Positions 1-8,780 of a DNA stretch of 64,000 bases are shown here, piece after piece (position 1 is the first letter of the stretch; each line of letters begins with the position of its first letter). Source of the DNA: a virus; IMG/VR virus record IMGVR_UViG_3300028920_000044, positions 1-64,000 of that record; one strand, 5' to 3'. The notes beneath the pieces are model-generated. The model did not search any database. It was given only the letters and a program-made list of their open reading frames with translations, and was not told the DNA's origin. Position numbers and translations under genes: made by a program.

Positions 1-24
1 AAATAAAGCAGATAGAGGGGAATC

Positions 25-225
25 ATGAGAGATAGAGATCGAATGGAGCAAATCTTAGTTAAAATTATGAGAGGTTGGCGAGGTGTTCCTGATCTTAGAC
101 TCGGACAATTATTGCTCAATGTAACATCATTAGCAAAGAAAGATCTATATTATGTAGAGGACAAAGAATTAGCTAACCTTGTATTCAAATTTTTGGGAGG
201 TATAAAAGAAAGCGATGGTGGATAA
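25..225 (+). CDS. Small conserved-type phage protein, function unknown
   Basis: A 66-residue soluble protein whose ATG follows a GAGGGG ribosome binding site. The central DLRLGQLLLN followed by DLYYVEDKEL resembles a short family seen in phages and bacteria (RLGQL...D-L-F/Y-Y-x-E-D) that has no known role; this is from memory, not a search. It overlaps the next gene by 11 nt, so the two are probably translated together. Confidence 0.7.
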   Translation: MRDRDRMEQILVKIMRGWRGVPDLRLGQLLLNVTSLAKKDLYYVEDKELANLVFKFLGGIKESDGG

Positions 226-631
226 AAAACAGATTGTGGTTAGTGATGAAGAACTTTTTAAAAAAATCAAAATAGTAGTACAACATTTAGAATCAAAGAA
301 ATCTGAAATTAAACTTGTTCCAGCAATAATGGTTATATTGCTATTCCTAAATCTTGTAGCTAATACCTGTATGATCTTGATATTAACTTCTTATAAAAAG
401 CATATTGTGGACTATGTAAAATTCGAACATATTGTGAGTGAAGCAATTCAACAATCTGCGATAATAGCAAATAAAATTGAAGCTGTTGAAGGTAGAACTT
501 ACACATTTAGTGATCATTTAATTTTTAATACAAATGAACTCTCATTGTTAAAGAAAGACTATGAGAAAAGATTTGGACTTATCGGGGACGACCAATATGC
601 AAAACCAGACGCAACCCCAAAAGAAGAATGA
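215..631 (+). CDS. Single-pass membrane protein, unknown
   Basis: A 138-residue protein with a charged N-terminus, one clear membrane helix at about residues 34-60 (LVPAIMVILLFLNLVANTCM and on) and a hydrophilic C-terminal part of about 75 residues. It starts inside the end of the preceding gene. A small inner-membrane protein is the most that can be said. A holin or superinfection-exclusion role is possible but unsupported. Confidence 0.65.
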   Translation: MVDKKQIVVSDEELFKKIKIVVQHLESKKSEIKLVPAIMVILLFLNLVANTCMILILTSYKKHIVDYVKFEHIVSEAIQQSAIIANKIEAVEGRTYTFSDHLIFNTNELSLLKKDYEKRFGLIGDDQYAKPDATPKEE

Positions 632-938
632 TATCACTATAATAGCAAATATGGATGGTAACATTCATTTCGTAAAACAACTCAAAACTCCGGCACAATT
701 ATGGTATTATTGTACAGTCTATCCAGAAGATGTAACTATCATCTATGCAGAAAGAAAATATAGAAATCGCGAAACAAGTTACCAAGATGATGGTTACTAC
801 GAATCAATATTTAGATTAATATATGATATAAAATGGGAAGGCTCTAAATTAGAAAAATACATAAATAAAAAAATGGAGGAATACGACCGTGAACAAGAGA
901 AGGGAAATAAAACGATTAGCCGAAAAGGCTGTGGGTGA
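597..938 (+). CDS. Hypothetical protein
   Basis: The frame is open from an ATG at 561. The ATG at 597 is preferred because it follows a GGGGAC sequence at a suitable distance and reduces overlap with the upstream gene. The product is about 113 residues, with a compact N-terminal part (ITIIANMDGNIHFVKQLKT) and a charged tail. It overlaps the next gene by 50 nt. I do not recognise the family. Confidence 0.6.
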   Translation: MQNQTQPQKKNDITIIANMDGNIHFVKQLKTPAQLWYYCTVYPEDVTIIYAERKYRNRETSYQDDGYYESIFRLIYDIKWEGSKLEKYINKKMEEYDREQEKGNKTISRKGCG

Positions 939-3507
939 CATAATAGAAATGTTATACAAACATACGACTCCTATTGGATCAATATGCATTCAAGTAGCAA
1001 CAAATGAATTACCACCTGATGATATTCCTATCTTACACTTAGCTAATGCAGAAGTAACTGTTGATAAATCGATTGTATTATCTCCAGTGAGATATGTTTT
1101 AGCGCCTGAATATTTCGGTGAAAGAATTCGTGATAAGATGAAATTAGCTGCAAGAAAAGAGGAACTCAGAGCTAAAAGTATAGAAGATGCTGCTCAATAT
1201 TTTGTTGATAAATTGAAGACAGAAGGAATTGATAAATCTATAATATATTTAGAAGAAACTGGATTCAATGATTATGGTATTAGACAAGTATTCAGTTCTG
1301 TACTGGATAGAATTCAACAAAAGAATCCACCTCGTCCGGAACCAGTTAATATAGATTTAGAAGAAATAGAGCCTATGCCTCCACCTTCTCCTCCACCAGA
1401 ACCAATCGCAGAACCACTATCTACTCGGGAGGAATTGATATTACGTGATCAAATAAGAAGAAGACCAACTCGGACTATTGTTGAAGATCTTGATTCGATA
1501 ATTAATACGGAACTTCGAGATTCTCACACAGGGGATACGTTGAATATACCACCTATATATGCTGATGACGAACAAGTTCGAGCATGTAGAGTAATTAGAT
1601 CGTATTTTGATGATATCACTGATACTAATTTCATTGGGTTTGAGGATAAAATAGAAATTACTACTCGTGCAAGAGGACAAAACATATCAGTTGATGTAAT
1701 ACGATCAATGATTGCTATGTTTAATAATATACGGCAAATTGGACAAAGACATACTAGACTTAATACTAATCATAGAGCCCAAGCACAAGCATTAGTGCAC
1801 TACCTTTTTGGTAATGACACAGTTATTAGTCTTAGAAACGGTGGAAGACTTACACTCTGTGGCCAATTATTGGGAGTATATGAACCATACGTGATTGAAG
1901 AAGTGGCAAAACACAATACAAAAGCGAATCGAATACTTAATGCAACAGATGCGGTCAATTCGGTAAGAGAGGTCGATACAGTAGACGAAGAGGATCTTCA
2001 AGCTGCAGCAGATGTTTACGATCGAGTCGTAGAAGATGCTCGAGGGGATCTTCCAATCCCAACAGCATCTCAGTTAGATGAAGCTCGAATAGTTGATAAT
2101 GAAATGGAATGGAGAGAACATACTGAATTTCGATTAGGACAGATAGATCCAAATAGAAATTATGTCCAAGTAATCGAAGAGTATTATACTGATTTCATTC
2201 ATAACATTGGATGGATTAGTGATCCGGACAGATCTTATTTGACCCTTGAACTTTGTCGTCAATCAGGGCCAACAAGAACATCACGGACTCCAGCAATTAT
2301 GCACGAGGTTATTAACATTCTTAATTCTCGAGAGCATCTTCCTGTAACGCCATCTAATGATTTATCAGATATTGATAATGAGGATTTAAGAGTATCAATT
2401 GATCAATTTAATGACTTAAACAGACAATTAAATCATTTAGATCCAAGTGGCGGTTGCCGTGTCGCTATTCAAGATTACTTTAATACTTTTCTATATTCTA
2501 TTGGATGGATTTCCTCGGAGGATCGAAGTCAACTGATAGACCCTATTTGTGAAGAACGAGATATTAATCCTGATCTTATGAATCACATTGTTACATTTCT
2601 TAATAGTCGTGAGAATCTCCCTGTAGGTAGATCTGTTCCTACTCGAGGTATTTTTAATAGACCCAGTGAAGAAGTTCCAACACCTGCTCGAGTAGTATCC
2701 GATGAGGAGGATGATGAAGAGGAATTACCAGAAGGGTTTACCCCTGAGGAATTAATCATTGATATAGATGATATACCTCCTTCAAATGAAAGGCACGTTG
2801 CACATAGGTTGATTATTGACTATTTAAGAGGTGAAAATATAGATGTTGATTATATTGATAATGCTCATCGCGGAGAACTATTAGAATTGGCAACATTCGA
2901 AGAGATAGAACATAATGTAATGACTCAAGCGATTAATCAGTTTAATGGGGATGAGGAGGATCGCCGTAGACTTTTTGATGAAATGGAAACTCGACGAGAA
3001 TCTGCTGAAGAACCAACAATAACGATTACTTCTGAAACAGTTCTTGATGGTACTATGCAGAGGATTAATGTTGATGTTGCGGCGTTACAATTATTTGCCC
3101 GTATAACTGGGACAACAAGGGATGATGTAGATTCAATAGGGCGACGAGTTAGTGACGAACTAACAACAGAACTATTCGCTCGTGCAGATGAAAACAATAT
3201 TCCTAGGGACAGTATGTCTTGGGCTATTCGAACGTACAATTCAATACATGGGAATGAACCGATGAGCACTTATAATGATGAGCATAGTAGGCAATCTGTT
3301 ATACTTATAAACTCTAATTATGAGTCAAACTATATTATTAGTGATGACGACAGATTAGACATGATACACAAAGCAGAATTATTTGGTATAGACTCCCACA
3401 TATTTATATCAAGACTTGATATACATAATCGCGCGGCACATATACTTAATGAGGCAAGTGAAGAGGCAAGTGAACCTGAAACTATTCCGAGGCATGAACG
3501 AATTTAA
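889..3507 (+). CDS. Large acidic protein with about seven diverged internal repeats
   Basis: An 872-residue protein starting with GTG at 889, preceded by GGAGGA. Residues 1-145 form an N-terminal region, followed by a proline-rich linker at about 147-170. After that, a module of about 55-65 residues recurs, most clearly at about 420-485 (YYTDFIHNIGWISDPDRS ... LNSREHLPV) and 520-580 (YFNTFLYSIGWISSEDRS ... LNSRENLPV). More diverged copies lie near 227-285, 294-350, 633-687, 727-787 and 799-853. The linkers are very acidic. There is no signal peptide or membrane helix. The function is unknown; the bead-on-string layout suggests a binding or scaffolding role, which is inference. Confidence 0.85.
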   Translation: MNKRREIKRLAEKAVGDIIEMLYKHTTPIGSICIQVATNELPPDDIPILHLANAEVTVDKSIVLSPVRYVLAPEYFGERIRDKMKLAARKEELRAKSIEDAAQYFVDKLKTEGIDKSIIYLEETGFNDYGIRQVFSSVLDRIQQKNPPRPEPVNIDLEEIEPMPPPSPPPEPIAEPLSTREELILRDQIRRRPTRTIVEDLDSIINTELRDSHTGDTLNIPPIYADDEQVRACRVIRSYFDDITDTNFIGFEDKIEITTRARGQNISVDVIRSMIAMFNNIRQIGQRHTRLNTNHRAQAQALVHYLFGNDTVISLRNGGRLTLCGQLLGVYEPYVIEEVAKHNTKANRILNATDAVNSVREVDTVDEEDLQAAADVYDRVVEDARGDLPIPTASQLDEARIVDNEMEWREHTEFRLGQIDPNRNYVQVIEEYYTDFIHNIGWISDPDRSYLTLELCRQSGPTRTSRTPAIMHEVINILNSREHLPVTPSNDLSDIDNEDLRVSIDQFNDLNRQLNHLDPSGGCRVAIQDYFNTFLYSIGWISSEDRSQLIDPICEERDINPDLMNHIVTFLNSRENLPVGRSVPTRGIFNRPSEEVPTPARVVSDEEDDEEELPEGFTPEELIIDIDDIPPSNERHVAHRLIIDYLRGENIDVDYIDNAHRGELLELATFEEIEHNVMTQAINQFNGDEEDRRRLFDEMETRRESAEEPTITITSETVLDGTMQRINVDVAALQLFARITGTTRDDVDSIGRRVSDELTTELFARADENNIPRDSMSWAIRTYNSIHGNEPMSTYNDEHSRQSVILINSNYESNYIISDDDRLDMIHKAELFGIDSHIFISRLDIHNRAAHILNEASEEASEPETIPRHERI

Positions 3508-3519
3508 TATTTAAACATT

Positions 3520-3538
3520 TAATAAAGAAATTATAATT
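3520..3538 (+). promoter_or_regulatory. Copy of the TATAWAGAAAT-type promoter-like motif
   Basis: The sequence TAATAAAGAAATTATAATT lies directly upstream of the short ORF at 3553 and belongs to the motif family described in the findings. If the AT-rich part acts as a -10 element, transcription would begin just before the ribosome binding site of that ORF. This copy is one of the weaker ones. Confidence 0.4.
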
Positions 3539-3552
3539 TAGGAGAATGATAA

Positions 3553-3618
3553 ATGTCTCATGGAGGGAACATTTGTCATTTCTCTGTTAGTGGACACTCT
3601 CCGGAGTTTCACTTTTAA
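3553..3618 (+). CDS. Tiny ORF (21 residues), possible leader peptide
   Basis: ATG follows TAGGAGAATGATAA, a good ribosome binding site, and encodes a 21-residue peptide rich in His and Ser (begins MSHGGNICHF) ending in TAA. A terminator-like hairpin follows seven bases later, and then the zinc-ribbon gene. The order of leader ORF, hairpin and gene resembles an attenuation arrangement, but expression is not shown. Confidence 0.4.
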   Translation: MSHGGNICHFSVSGHSPEFHF

Positions 3619-3624
3619 GTTGGC

Positions 3625-3668
3625 TGGGGGTAGAGAGAGATCTTTGCCCCCACATCTTTTATTTTTTT
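3625..3668 (+). terminator. Terminator-like hairpin before the zinc-ribbon gene
   Basis: TGGGGG (3625-3630) pairs with CCCCCA (3647-3652), and a T-rich run (CTTTTATTTTTTT) follows. It sits between the tiny ORF and the next gene on the same strand, so it would end or attenuate transcription from the motif at 3520. Confidence 0.55.
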
Positions 3669-3691
3669 CAACTAAATGTTTGGAGGCGACT

Positions 3692-4165
3692 ATGGGCGAA
3701 GTAAGATGTCCTAAATGCAACAGTTTCGATTGTGTTAAAAAGGGCAAAACAAAGGATAAACAATTTCAAAGATTACAATGTAAATCATGTAAAAAAGGAT
3801 TTCAAGTAGAAACAAGTATTGTAAATCGGCAAACAAACTCGCCACATGAAGAATTAAGAATTGTTAAGCATCCAGATGGAGCATTTAGTATTAATACAGT
3901 TAGATTTGTTGATGCTGGAAGAAAAGATAAGATAGCAGAGAACAAAGAATATATCGTATCCAAAGTATCAACATACAAAGATATTGTGTCTTTTACAAAA
4001 GGATTTGCACAATCTGTTAATCCACACGAAATTATGTTAAATAGATTATTAACTGATTCATTAATACATGAAATAGAATTAATATTTCAACCAAACATAT
4101 CTCAACATATTATTAATCTTCTTGAAAACATGGCGAGAGGATTGAAATGGGGTGATAATGTTTGA
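3692..4165 (+). CDS. Zinc-ribbon protein
   Basis: The frame is open from 3560, but the ATG at 3692 has a TGGAGGCG site just upstream and the resulting 157-residue protein begins at once with the metal site. Residues 5-33 hold two C-x-x-C knuckles (CPKC ... CKSC) separated by a basic stretch, as in the zinc ribbon at the N-terminus of IS1-type InsA and some transcription factors. The remaining 120 residues show no transposase or nuclease motif I recognise. A nucleic-acid-binding role is likely. The stop overlaps the start of the next small gene by 8 nt. Confidence 0.75.
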   Translation: MGEVRCPKCNSFDCVKKGKTKDKQFQRLQCKSCKKGFQVETSIVNRQTNSPHEELRIVKHPDGAFSINTVRFVDAGRKDKIAENKEYIVSKVSTYKDIVSFTKGFAQSVNPHEIMLNRLLTDSLIHEIELIFQPNISQHIINLLENMARGLKWGDNV

Positions 4166-4310
4166 AATTCTTACGAACTTCAACAATATGTCGTGGTGGG
4201 AAGGAGCGACATTATTCTATATATTTATAGTATGGGCGATATCAACATATAGTCTTATTAAATATATAGTAAAGTCTTTAATCGCAAGAGGGGAAAAACA
4301 AAAACGATGA
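4158..4310 (+). CDS. Small membrane protein (50 residues) coupled to DNA polymerase
   Basis: ATG at 4158 overlaps the stop of the zinc-ribbon gene, and its TGA overlaps the polymerase ATG (ATGA at 4307-4310). The product has one membrane helix (about LFYIFIVWAISTYSLIKYIV) and a basic end (ARGEKQKR). The overlaps on both sides argue that it is real. Its role is unknown. Confidence 0.65.
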   Translation: MFEILTNFNNMSWWEGATLFYIFIVWAISTYSLIKYIVKSLIARGEKQKR

Positions 4311-6406
4311 AAACAAAAGATTATCAATCATTTATAGAAGATATTAGAACTGGGGTAATCTCCCCATATCAAATGTATAACACTGATATTGATTACCCAC
4401 AATATTTCGCGGCCCAACATTATTTAAATCACCCAAATGATACGATTGACAAGAATATGCCCGTTCCTATATGTTTTCTTGATATTGAAGTGTATACTGG
4501 TAATGCTGGCGAATTCGCTAAACCAATAGAAGCTAAATATCCAATGAATGCGTTTACTTTGAGAAATTCGTTTGAGAAGAAATATGTATCATTTTATATG
4601 CTAACAAATAGAAATGCTAGCAAGTTTCCGCATGATGATATTAAGATTGCTATAGATTATTACAAAAAAGAATTGGTAGAACATGGATATCTACAAGAAG
4701 ATGAAGATATTGAAATTCATTTATTTAATCAGGAACTACCAATGTTGAAATCATTTTGGAACTATATACATAGTACAGACCCTGCTGTAATAAGTGGATG
4801 GTATAGTAGTGAATTCGATATTCCTTACATGTATCATAGAGCTTGTAAATTGACTGATGATGAAAGAGGATTTGAAGCTGCACAAATAATGAGTAAATTC
4901 GGAGTTATAAAGAAAACCAAATTTAAGAATAAAGTATTAGTCAATATTAGTGATTATACAGATATGGATTTAGCATATCTTTATCGTCCTCGCGACGAAG
5001 GCGGATTAAATTATGGGAAGAAACAAGCATCGTATGCATTAGATTGGGTAGCGGACAACGTTTTAAAATTGAAGAAACTGGAGTATAAAGGGTCTGGTAT
5101 GACACTAGACACATTTTATGATCGAGATCCAGTTAATTTTCTTTTGTATAATATTATTGATGTTGTATTAATTAAATTATTGAACGAAAAATTAAGGCAT
5201 ATTGAATCCCACAACATGCTAAGGAGATTAATGAAGACTCCTATTGGAGTTGCAATGAGAGGTCCTGCAATGTTGTTTGATACAATGACTCAATATAACT
5301 TATCCAAAGAAGGGAAATATACTCGATATGGATTAGTTAATGAAACGACACAACAAATAACTGCTCCTCAAGTATCACAATTGCCTAAACCGAAAGATAG
5401 TTCTGTTAAATGGTCTATCGAAGAAGTAACTGAGGAGAAATATAGAACTATTGTTACTCGATATCCTGGAGCATATGTTAAAGAAGGGTTAGGAAAAACA
5501 ATCTCTCTTAAGGATGGTATTACAATTGATATGGATGCTACTGCTCTATATCCTAGTATGATGCTTCAATACAATATTAGTTTTGATAGTATGTTCGGTA
5601 GAGTGATTGATCCCATTTGTTATGATTTCTTACATTTGATCGATAAACATATTGGTACAGGTGTGCCCTTTCCTCCTGGGTTATATAATAAATTTCTTGA
5701 GTATTCTAAACATTATACTCAACGAATTTCTCCTCAGAACAAAGGTGACTATACACAATATGTATATTATATCTTGTCACATCTAGTAACTAAATTGATT
5801 AATTCTAGAGTTCACATAAATAAATTATTGGTTCCTGAAATTAGAGAACATTATATTATATTAAAACTATATCTATTACCACTAATTGATTTATTGACAG
5901 AAGTACATGATAAATCAGAAGAATATAATACGTTTTCACACGACTATCTTCTGAACGGCAAAACGAATGTACATCATGTATGGGTTGTAGAGAATATAAA
6001 TGAACCAACAATTAGAATTACTAGAGTTCTTGTATCAGAATTTCAAGATTATTTAGTTAAGAACAACATATCGTTAAATTTAGCAGGAACTTTACTTTAC
6101 ACGCATCAACATAAGCTTGGAGTATTTGCAGGATTTCTTCATGAGATTTTACAATTAAGAGGCACTTATAAAGATAAAAGAGACACTTATCCAGAAGGAT
6201 CTGATGAATACAAGTTCTATGATATGCGGCAGTTTGCGACTAAGACCACTGCAAATTCGACTTACGGCTTGATGGGGCAATCAACCTTTAGATACAGTGA
6301 TAAATGGGTTGCTAAGACCATTACTGTTAATGGTCGTCTAACATTAAAAATATCACAGATTTGCGGTGAACTATTTCTAAGGGCACAGAGGGAACAAATG
6401 AGATGA
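4307..6406 (+). CDS. Family B DNA polymerase, N-terminal part lacking motif C
   Basis: A 699-residue protein with a 3'-5' exonuclease domain: Exo I D-I-E at D59/E61, Exo II GWYSSEFDIPY with D171, Exo III YNIID with Y281/D285. The polymerase palm follows: motif A D-A-T-A-L-Y-P-S (410-417) and motif B K-x3-N-S-x-Y-G (646-654). The protein ends 45 residues after motif B, before the D-T-D-S motif C that supplies a catalytic aspartate, and has no thumb domain. The stop TGA overlaps the next ATG, and that gene does not supply the rest. In T4 gp43, motif C follows motif B at roughly this distance. The C-terminal part must be encoded elsewhere if the enzyme is active. No intein signature is visible at the C-terminus. 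Confidence 0.92.
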   Translation: MKTKDYQSFIEDIRTGVISPYQMYNTDIDYPQYFAAQHYLNHPNDTIDKNMPVPICFLDIEVYTGNAGEFAKPIEAKYPMNAFTLRNSFEKKYVSFYMLTNRNASKFPHDDIKIAIDYYKKELVEHGYLQEDEDIEIHLFNQELPMLKSFWNYIHSTDPAVISGWYSSEFDIPYMYHRACKLTDDERGFEAAQIMSKFGVIKKTKFKNKVLVNISDYTDMDLAYLYRPRDEGGLNYGKKQASYALDWVADNVLKLKKLEYKGSGMTLDTFYDRDPVNFLLYNIIDVVLIKLLNEKLRHIESHNMLRRLMKTPIGVAMRGPAMLFDTMTQYNLSKEGKYTRYGLVNETTQQITAPQVSQLPKPKDSSVKWSIEEVTEEKYRTIVTRYPGAYVKEGLGKTISLKDGITIDMDATALYPSMMLQYNISFDSMFGRVIDPICYDFLHLIDKHIGTGVPFPPGLYNKFLEYSKHYTQRISPQNKGDYTQYVYYILSHLVTKLINSRVHINKLLVPEIREHYIILKLYLLPLIDLLTEVHDKSEEYNTFSHDYLLNGKTNVHHVWVVENINEPTIRITRVLVSEFQDYLVKNNISLNLAGTLLYTHQHKLGVFAGFLHEILQLRGTYKDKRDTYPEGSDEYKFYDMRQFATKTTANSTYGLMGQSTFRYSDKWVAKTITVNGRLTLKISQICGELFLRAQREQMR

Positions 6407-6660
6407 TATTTGACAAAGAAGACGTAGAAACTATATTGCTTGAATACGTTGAATATGGAGTACTAGAAATAACAGGACAGAACTCAGAATTACAACCATC
6501 ATTCAGATTTACAGAAGCACATTTAACAAAAATAATTGAAGGTGATCCTTCTTATATTAGATTTATAGAACGAAGATTTAACATTGAATGTGATAAAGAA
6601 CTTGTTGAAATTTATAAGAAGATGTTAAAAAGTCACGCGAAACAAACGAAACTAAATTAA
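6403..6660 (+). CDS. Small helical protein downstream of the truncated polymerase
   Basis: An 85-residue charged, probably all-helical protein that begins within the polymerase stop codon (ATGA overlap). It has no DTDS motif and no thumb-like or nuclease motif, so it is not the missing polymerase part. It sits exactly where the polymerase is cut. I do not recognise the family. Confidence 0.65.
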   Translation: MIFDKEDVETILLEYVEYGVLEITGQNSELQPSFRFTEAHLTKIIEGDPSYIRFIERRFNIECDKELVEIYKKMLKSHAKQTKLN

Positions 6661-6694
6661 TTATTCATGTTGTGATATATCAAATATTTCTAAA

Positions 6695-6718
6695 AATATA
6701 AAGAAATATTATGATATA
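6695..6718 (+). promoter_or_regulatory. TATAWAGAAAT promoter-like motif
   Basis: AATATAAAGAAATATTATG lies in the 74-nt gap between two co-oriented genes, about 25 nt before the start at 6735. It matches the motif found in at least nine gaps of this window. The gap also contains the ribosome binding site AAGGAG. Confidence 0.5.
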
Positions 6719-6734
6719 TAATAAGGAGTAAAAT

Positions 6735-7562
6735 ATGGGTAACAAATCTGATGATGTACCACAGGCGTTTTCTATACAAACAGGAAACACAAGAACAGTA
6801 TATCTCGGTCCAATACACGAGGGACCAGGGAACATTTTACAACAAAATCAATCATTGCCCGTTGAAATAGGTCCAGAGCCAACTCATATTACGGATTATC
6901 CAACAGATGCTTTCACTCCGCCACCTCTTTCACATCAGGAAATTGTGATATCGAGTGAAGCATTAAAACAAGGAGTCCAATTTGATTCTACATCAAATAT
7001 GAATTCAATGAAGCAAAAATCTCAGTATCACATAATAGATTTATTTTGGTTAATCAATCCAAAATATGGGCGATCTGAGATGCCTCAAGACGAAGCGCAT
7101 TTTTGTCAAATCTCATTTAATATTGACTTCGGCAATTTAAAGATTACATTATATAAAATCCCAAATGGATCATTACAAGGACACATATTATATTTAATGT
7201 CGTTACACAGATTGACGTCCGGTACAATTTATCCGTCGTCTATTTTTAATTTAATTTATAGCGATAGGAGGTTTCAAAAGAATAAAGCAACCAATAGTAT
7301 TGATACAGAAAATATAGAACCAATTAAATTTACATGTCTAGAACAATTAATACAACATACGGGCGAGAATTGGCAGAGAAATCGCCCGCTTTGTCATTTT
7401 ACTATTAATGACACAATTAAATTACATATACGCGATCCACTAAGTGGAGCATTTTACTATGATTTTAAAGGTTGGCAAAAAGATGCAATATTACATTCAG
7501 CAAAATTTGTTGTTGATAACGGGTATATCTTAACAGGTAATCAGAATATCAACAGTGGTTAA
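6735..7562 (+). CDS. Hypothetical protein, 275 residues
   Basis: Starts at ATG 6735 after AAGGAG. Residues 1-80 are low in order and rich in Pro, Gln and Ser. Residues 90-270 look like a compact alpha/beta domain with aromatic strands (QISFNIDFGNLKITLYKIP). There is no membrane segment or catalytic motif I can identify. It lies between the DNA polymerase and the SSB-like gene, behind its own promoter-like motif. A replication-associated role is only a guess from position. Confidence 0.75.
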   Translation: MGNKSDDVPQAFSIQTGNTRTVYLGPIHEGPGNILQQNQSLPVEIGPEPTHITDYPTDAFTPPPLSHQEIVISSEALKQGVQFDSTSNMNSMKQKSQYHIIDLFWLINPKYGRSEMPQDEAHFCQISFNIDFGNLKITLYKIPNGSLQGHILYLMSLHRLTSGTIYPSSIFNLIYSDRRFQKNKATNSIDTENIEPIKFTCLEQLIQHTGENWQRNRPLCHFTINDTIKLHIRDPLSGAFYYDFKGWQKDAILHSAKFVVDNGYILTGNQNINSG

Positions 7563-7576
7563 GGAGACACACAATC

Positions 7577-8002
7577 ATGTTGAATTACAACAAAGTTATT
7601 CTTTGTGGTGTAGTTTGTAACACTCCGACACTTCGTCATAATGGTACTGGAACAAGTGTAACGAATTTCACCTTAAAGACAATCGAACGATGGAAGGATA
7701 AAAAGACAGGGAATATTAAGAAACATTCCAAATATCATAAGATTGTCGTTTGGGGATTGAATGCAGAGCAAACAGTTAAATTTGTTAAAAAGAATGTGAT
7801 TGTATTAGTGGAGGGGTGTCTCAATTACCATAAGTACCCAAAAAATGGGGATCAAAAGAATATTGCAGAAATTAAAGCATCAAATGTAGAATATCGTGGC
7901 GTATTAAAGATTAAAAGATCTAATTATAAAGAAGAGATAAATCGTGATGATTTACCCGTTAACAAACCACAGGAGATAAACATACATGACCTCGATAACT
8001 GA
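7577..8002 (+). CDS. ssb: Single-stranded DNA-binding protein (SSB-like)
   Basis: A 141-residue protein with an OB-fold layout typical of bacterial SSB: an N-terminal strand (NKVILCGVVCNTPTLRHN), the T-x-V-T-N-F-T-L strand, an aromatic H-K-I-V-V-W-G strand and the V-x-V-E-G-C-L-N-Y segment. The C-terminal tail is short and ends in acidic INIHDLDN rather than the canonical DDDIPF, so it may not recruit host proteins in the usual way. It would coat single strands during phage replication. It overlaps the next gene by 17 nt. Confidence 0.82.
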   Translation: MLNYNKVILCGVVCNTPTLRHNGTGTSVTNFTLKTIERWKDKKTGNIKKHSKYHKIVVWGLNAEQTVKFVKKNVIVLVEGCLNYHKYPKNGDQKNIAEIKASNVEYRGVLKIKRSNYKEEINRDDLPVNKPQEINIHDLDN

Positions 8003-8774
8003 TGTGCAGAAATCTAAGCCATCTATAGATTTACCGATACAAAGAGTGGGCATTACAGAATTGAAAGTTCCAATATTTATAAGTGAGCAAGATGGTAGCT
8101 ACCAACACACAGTTGCTGATGTCGACGTATTTGTTGACCTTGCTGCAACTTCTAAAGGTACACATATGTCTCGTCTCGCAATCGGTGTTCAAAAATTTAT
8201 AGATCAACGATTAAATTCGAATCTACTAAGTGACATTGCTGAATATATAAGAAATAAATTAGATGCACAAACAGCACAAATCATTTATAGGTTCCCTTAT
8301 TTTATTAAAAAATTAGCACCTGAATCAAAAGAACCAGGACTCATATATCACAATGTAGTGTTTGACTTAACTCGTACACATAAGGAAGATACAATATTTA
8401 GAATGAGTACAGAAACAACTGCAACAAGTTTGTGTCCTTGTTCGAAAGAAATATCTGATGATGGCGCACATAATCAAAGATCAAAAATCAAATTAACTGT
8501 TATCCCTAGAAATTCTTGCTTTGTGTGGCTTGAAGATTTAATTAATATTAGTGAACAAAATGCTTCTTGTGAAGTATATAGTTCTCTAAAAAGAATCGAT
8601 GAAAAACACGTCACAGAAAGAGCATATAATAACCCGATGTTTGTTGAAGATATGGTTCGTCAAATATATCAAACTCTTTCTAAACGGGATGATTTGCAAT
8701 GGTTTATGGTGGAAATCACAAATGAGGAATCAATTCACCAGCATAGTGCGTATGCGCGTATGTCAAACTGGTAA
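7986..8774 (+). CDS. folE2: GTP cyclohydrolase IB (FolE2 type)
   Basis: A 262-residue enzyme of the FolE2/MptA family, which converts GTP to 7,8-dihydroneopterin triphosphate, the shared first step of folate and 7-deazaguanine (queuosine, archaeosine) synthesis. The hallmark T-S-L-C-P-C-S-K-E-I-S followed by G-A-H-N-Q-R-S (about 146-166), including the conserved metal and catalytic Cys and His, is present. So are the early K-G-T-H-M-S-R segment and the C-terminal E-S-I-H-Q-H-S-A-Y. Length matches the family (about 255-300). It overlaps the SSB-like gene, and a hairpin follows its stop. The transporter 360 nt downstream points to deazaguanine rather than folate. Other pathway enzymes (QueD, QueE, QueC) are not in the window. 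Confidence 0.93.
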   Translation: MTSITDVQKSKPSIDLPIQRVGITELKVPIFISEQDGSYQHTVADVDVFVDLAATSKGTHMSRLAIGVQKFIDQRLNSNLLSDIAEYIRNKLDAQTAQIIYRFPYFIKKLAPESKEPGLIYHNVVFDLTRTHKEDTIFRMSTETTATSLCPCSKEISDDGAHNQRSKIKLTVIPRNSCFVWLEDLINISEQNASCEVYSSLKRIDEKHVTERAYNNPMFVEDMVRQIYQTLSKRDDLQWFMVEITNEESIHQHSAYARMSNW

Positions 8775-8780
8775 AAAATG

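Noticed and set aside
3560-3691. Upstream start for the zinc-ribbon protein
   Set aside because: The first 44 codons cross a terminator hairpin and the tiny ORF, while the ATG at 3692 has a proper GGAGGCG site.
6340-6420. Split intein at the end of the truncated polymerase
   Set aside because: The C-terminus is RAQREQMR with no Cys-initiated intein N-fragment or other intein block, so protein trans-splicing is not supported.
7986-8774. QueF-type nitrile reductase
   Set aside because: The T-S-L-C-P-C-S-K-E-I-S and G-A-H-N-Q-R-S motifs fit FolE2 rather than QueF, which has a different E-S/K-S-x-K-L motif.
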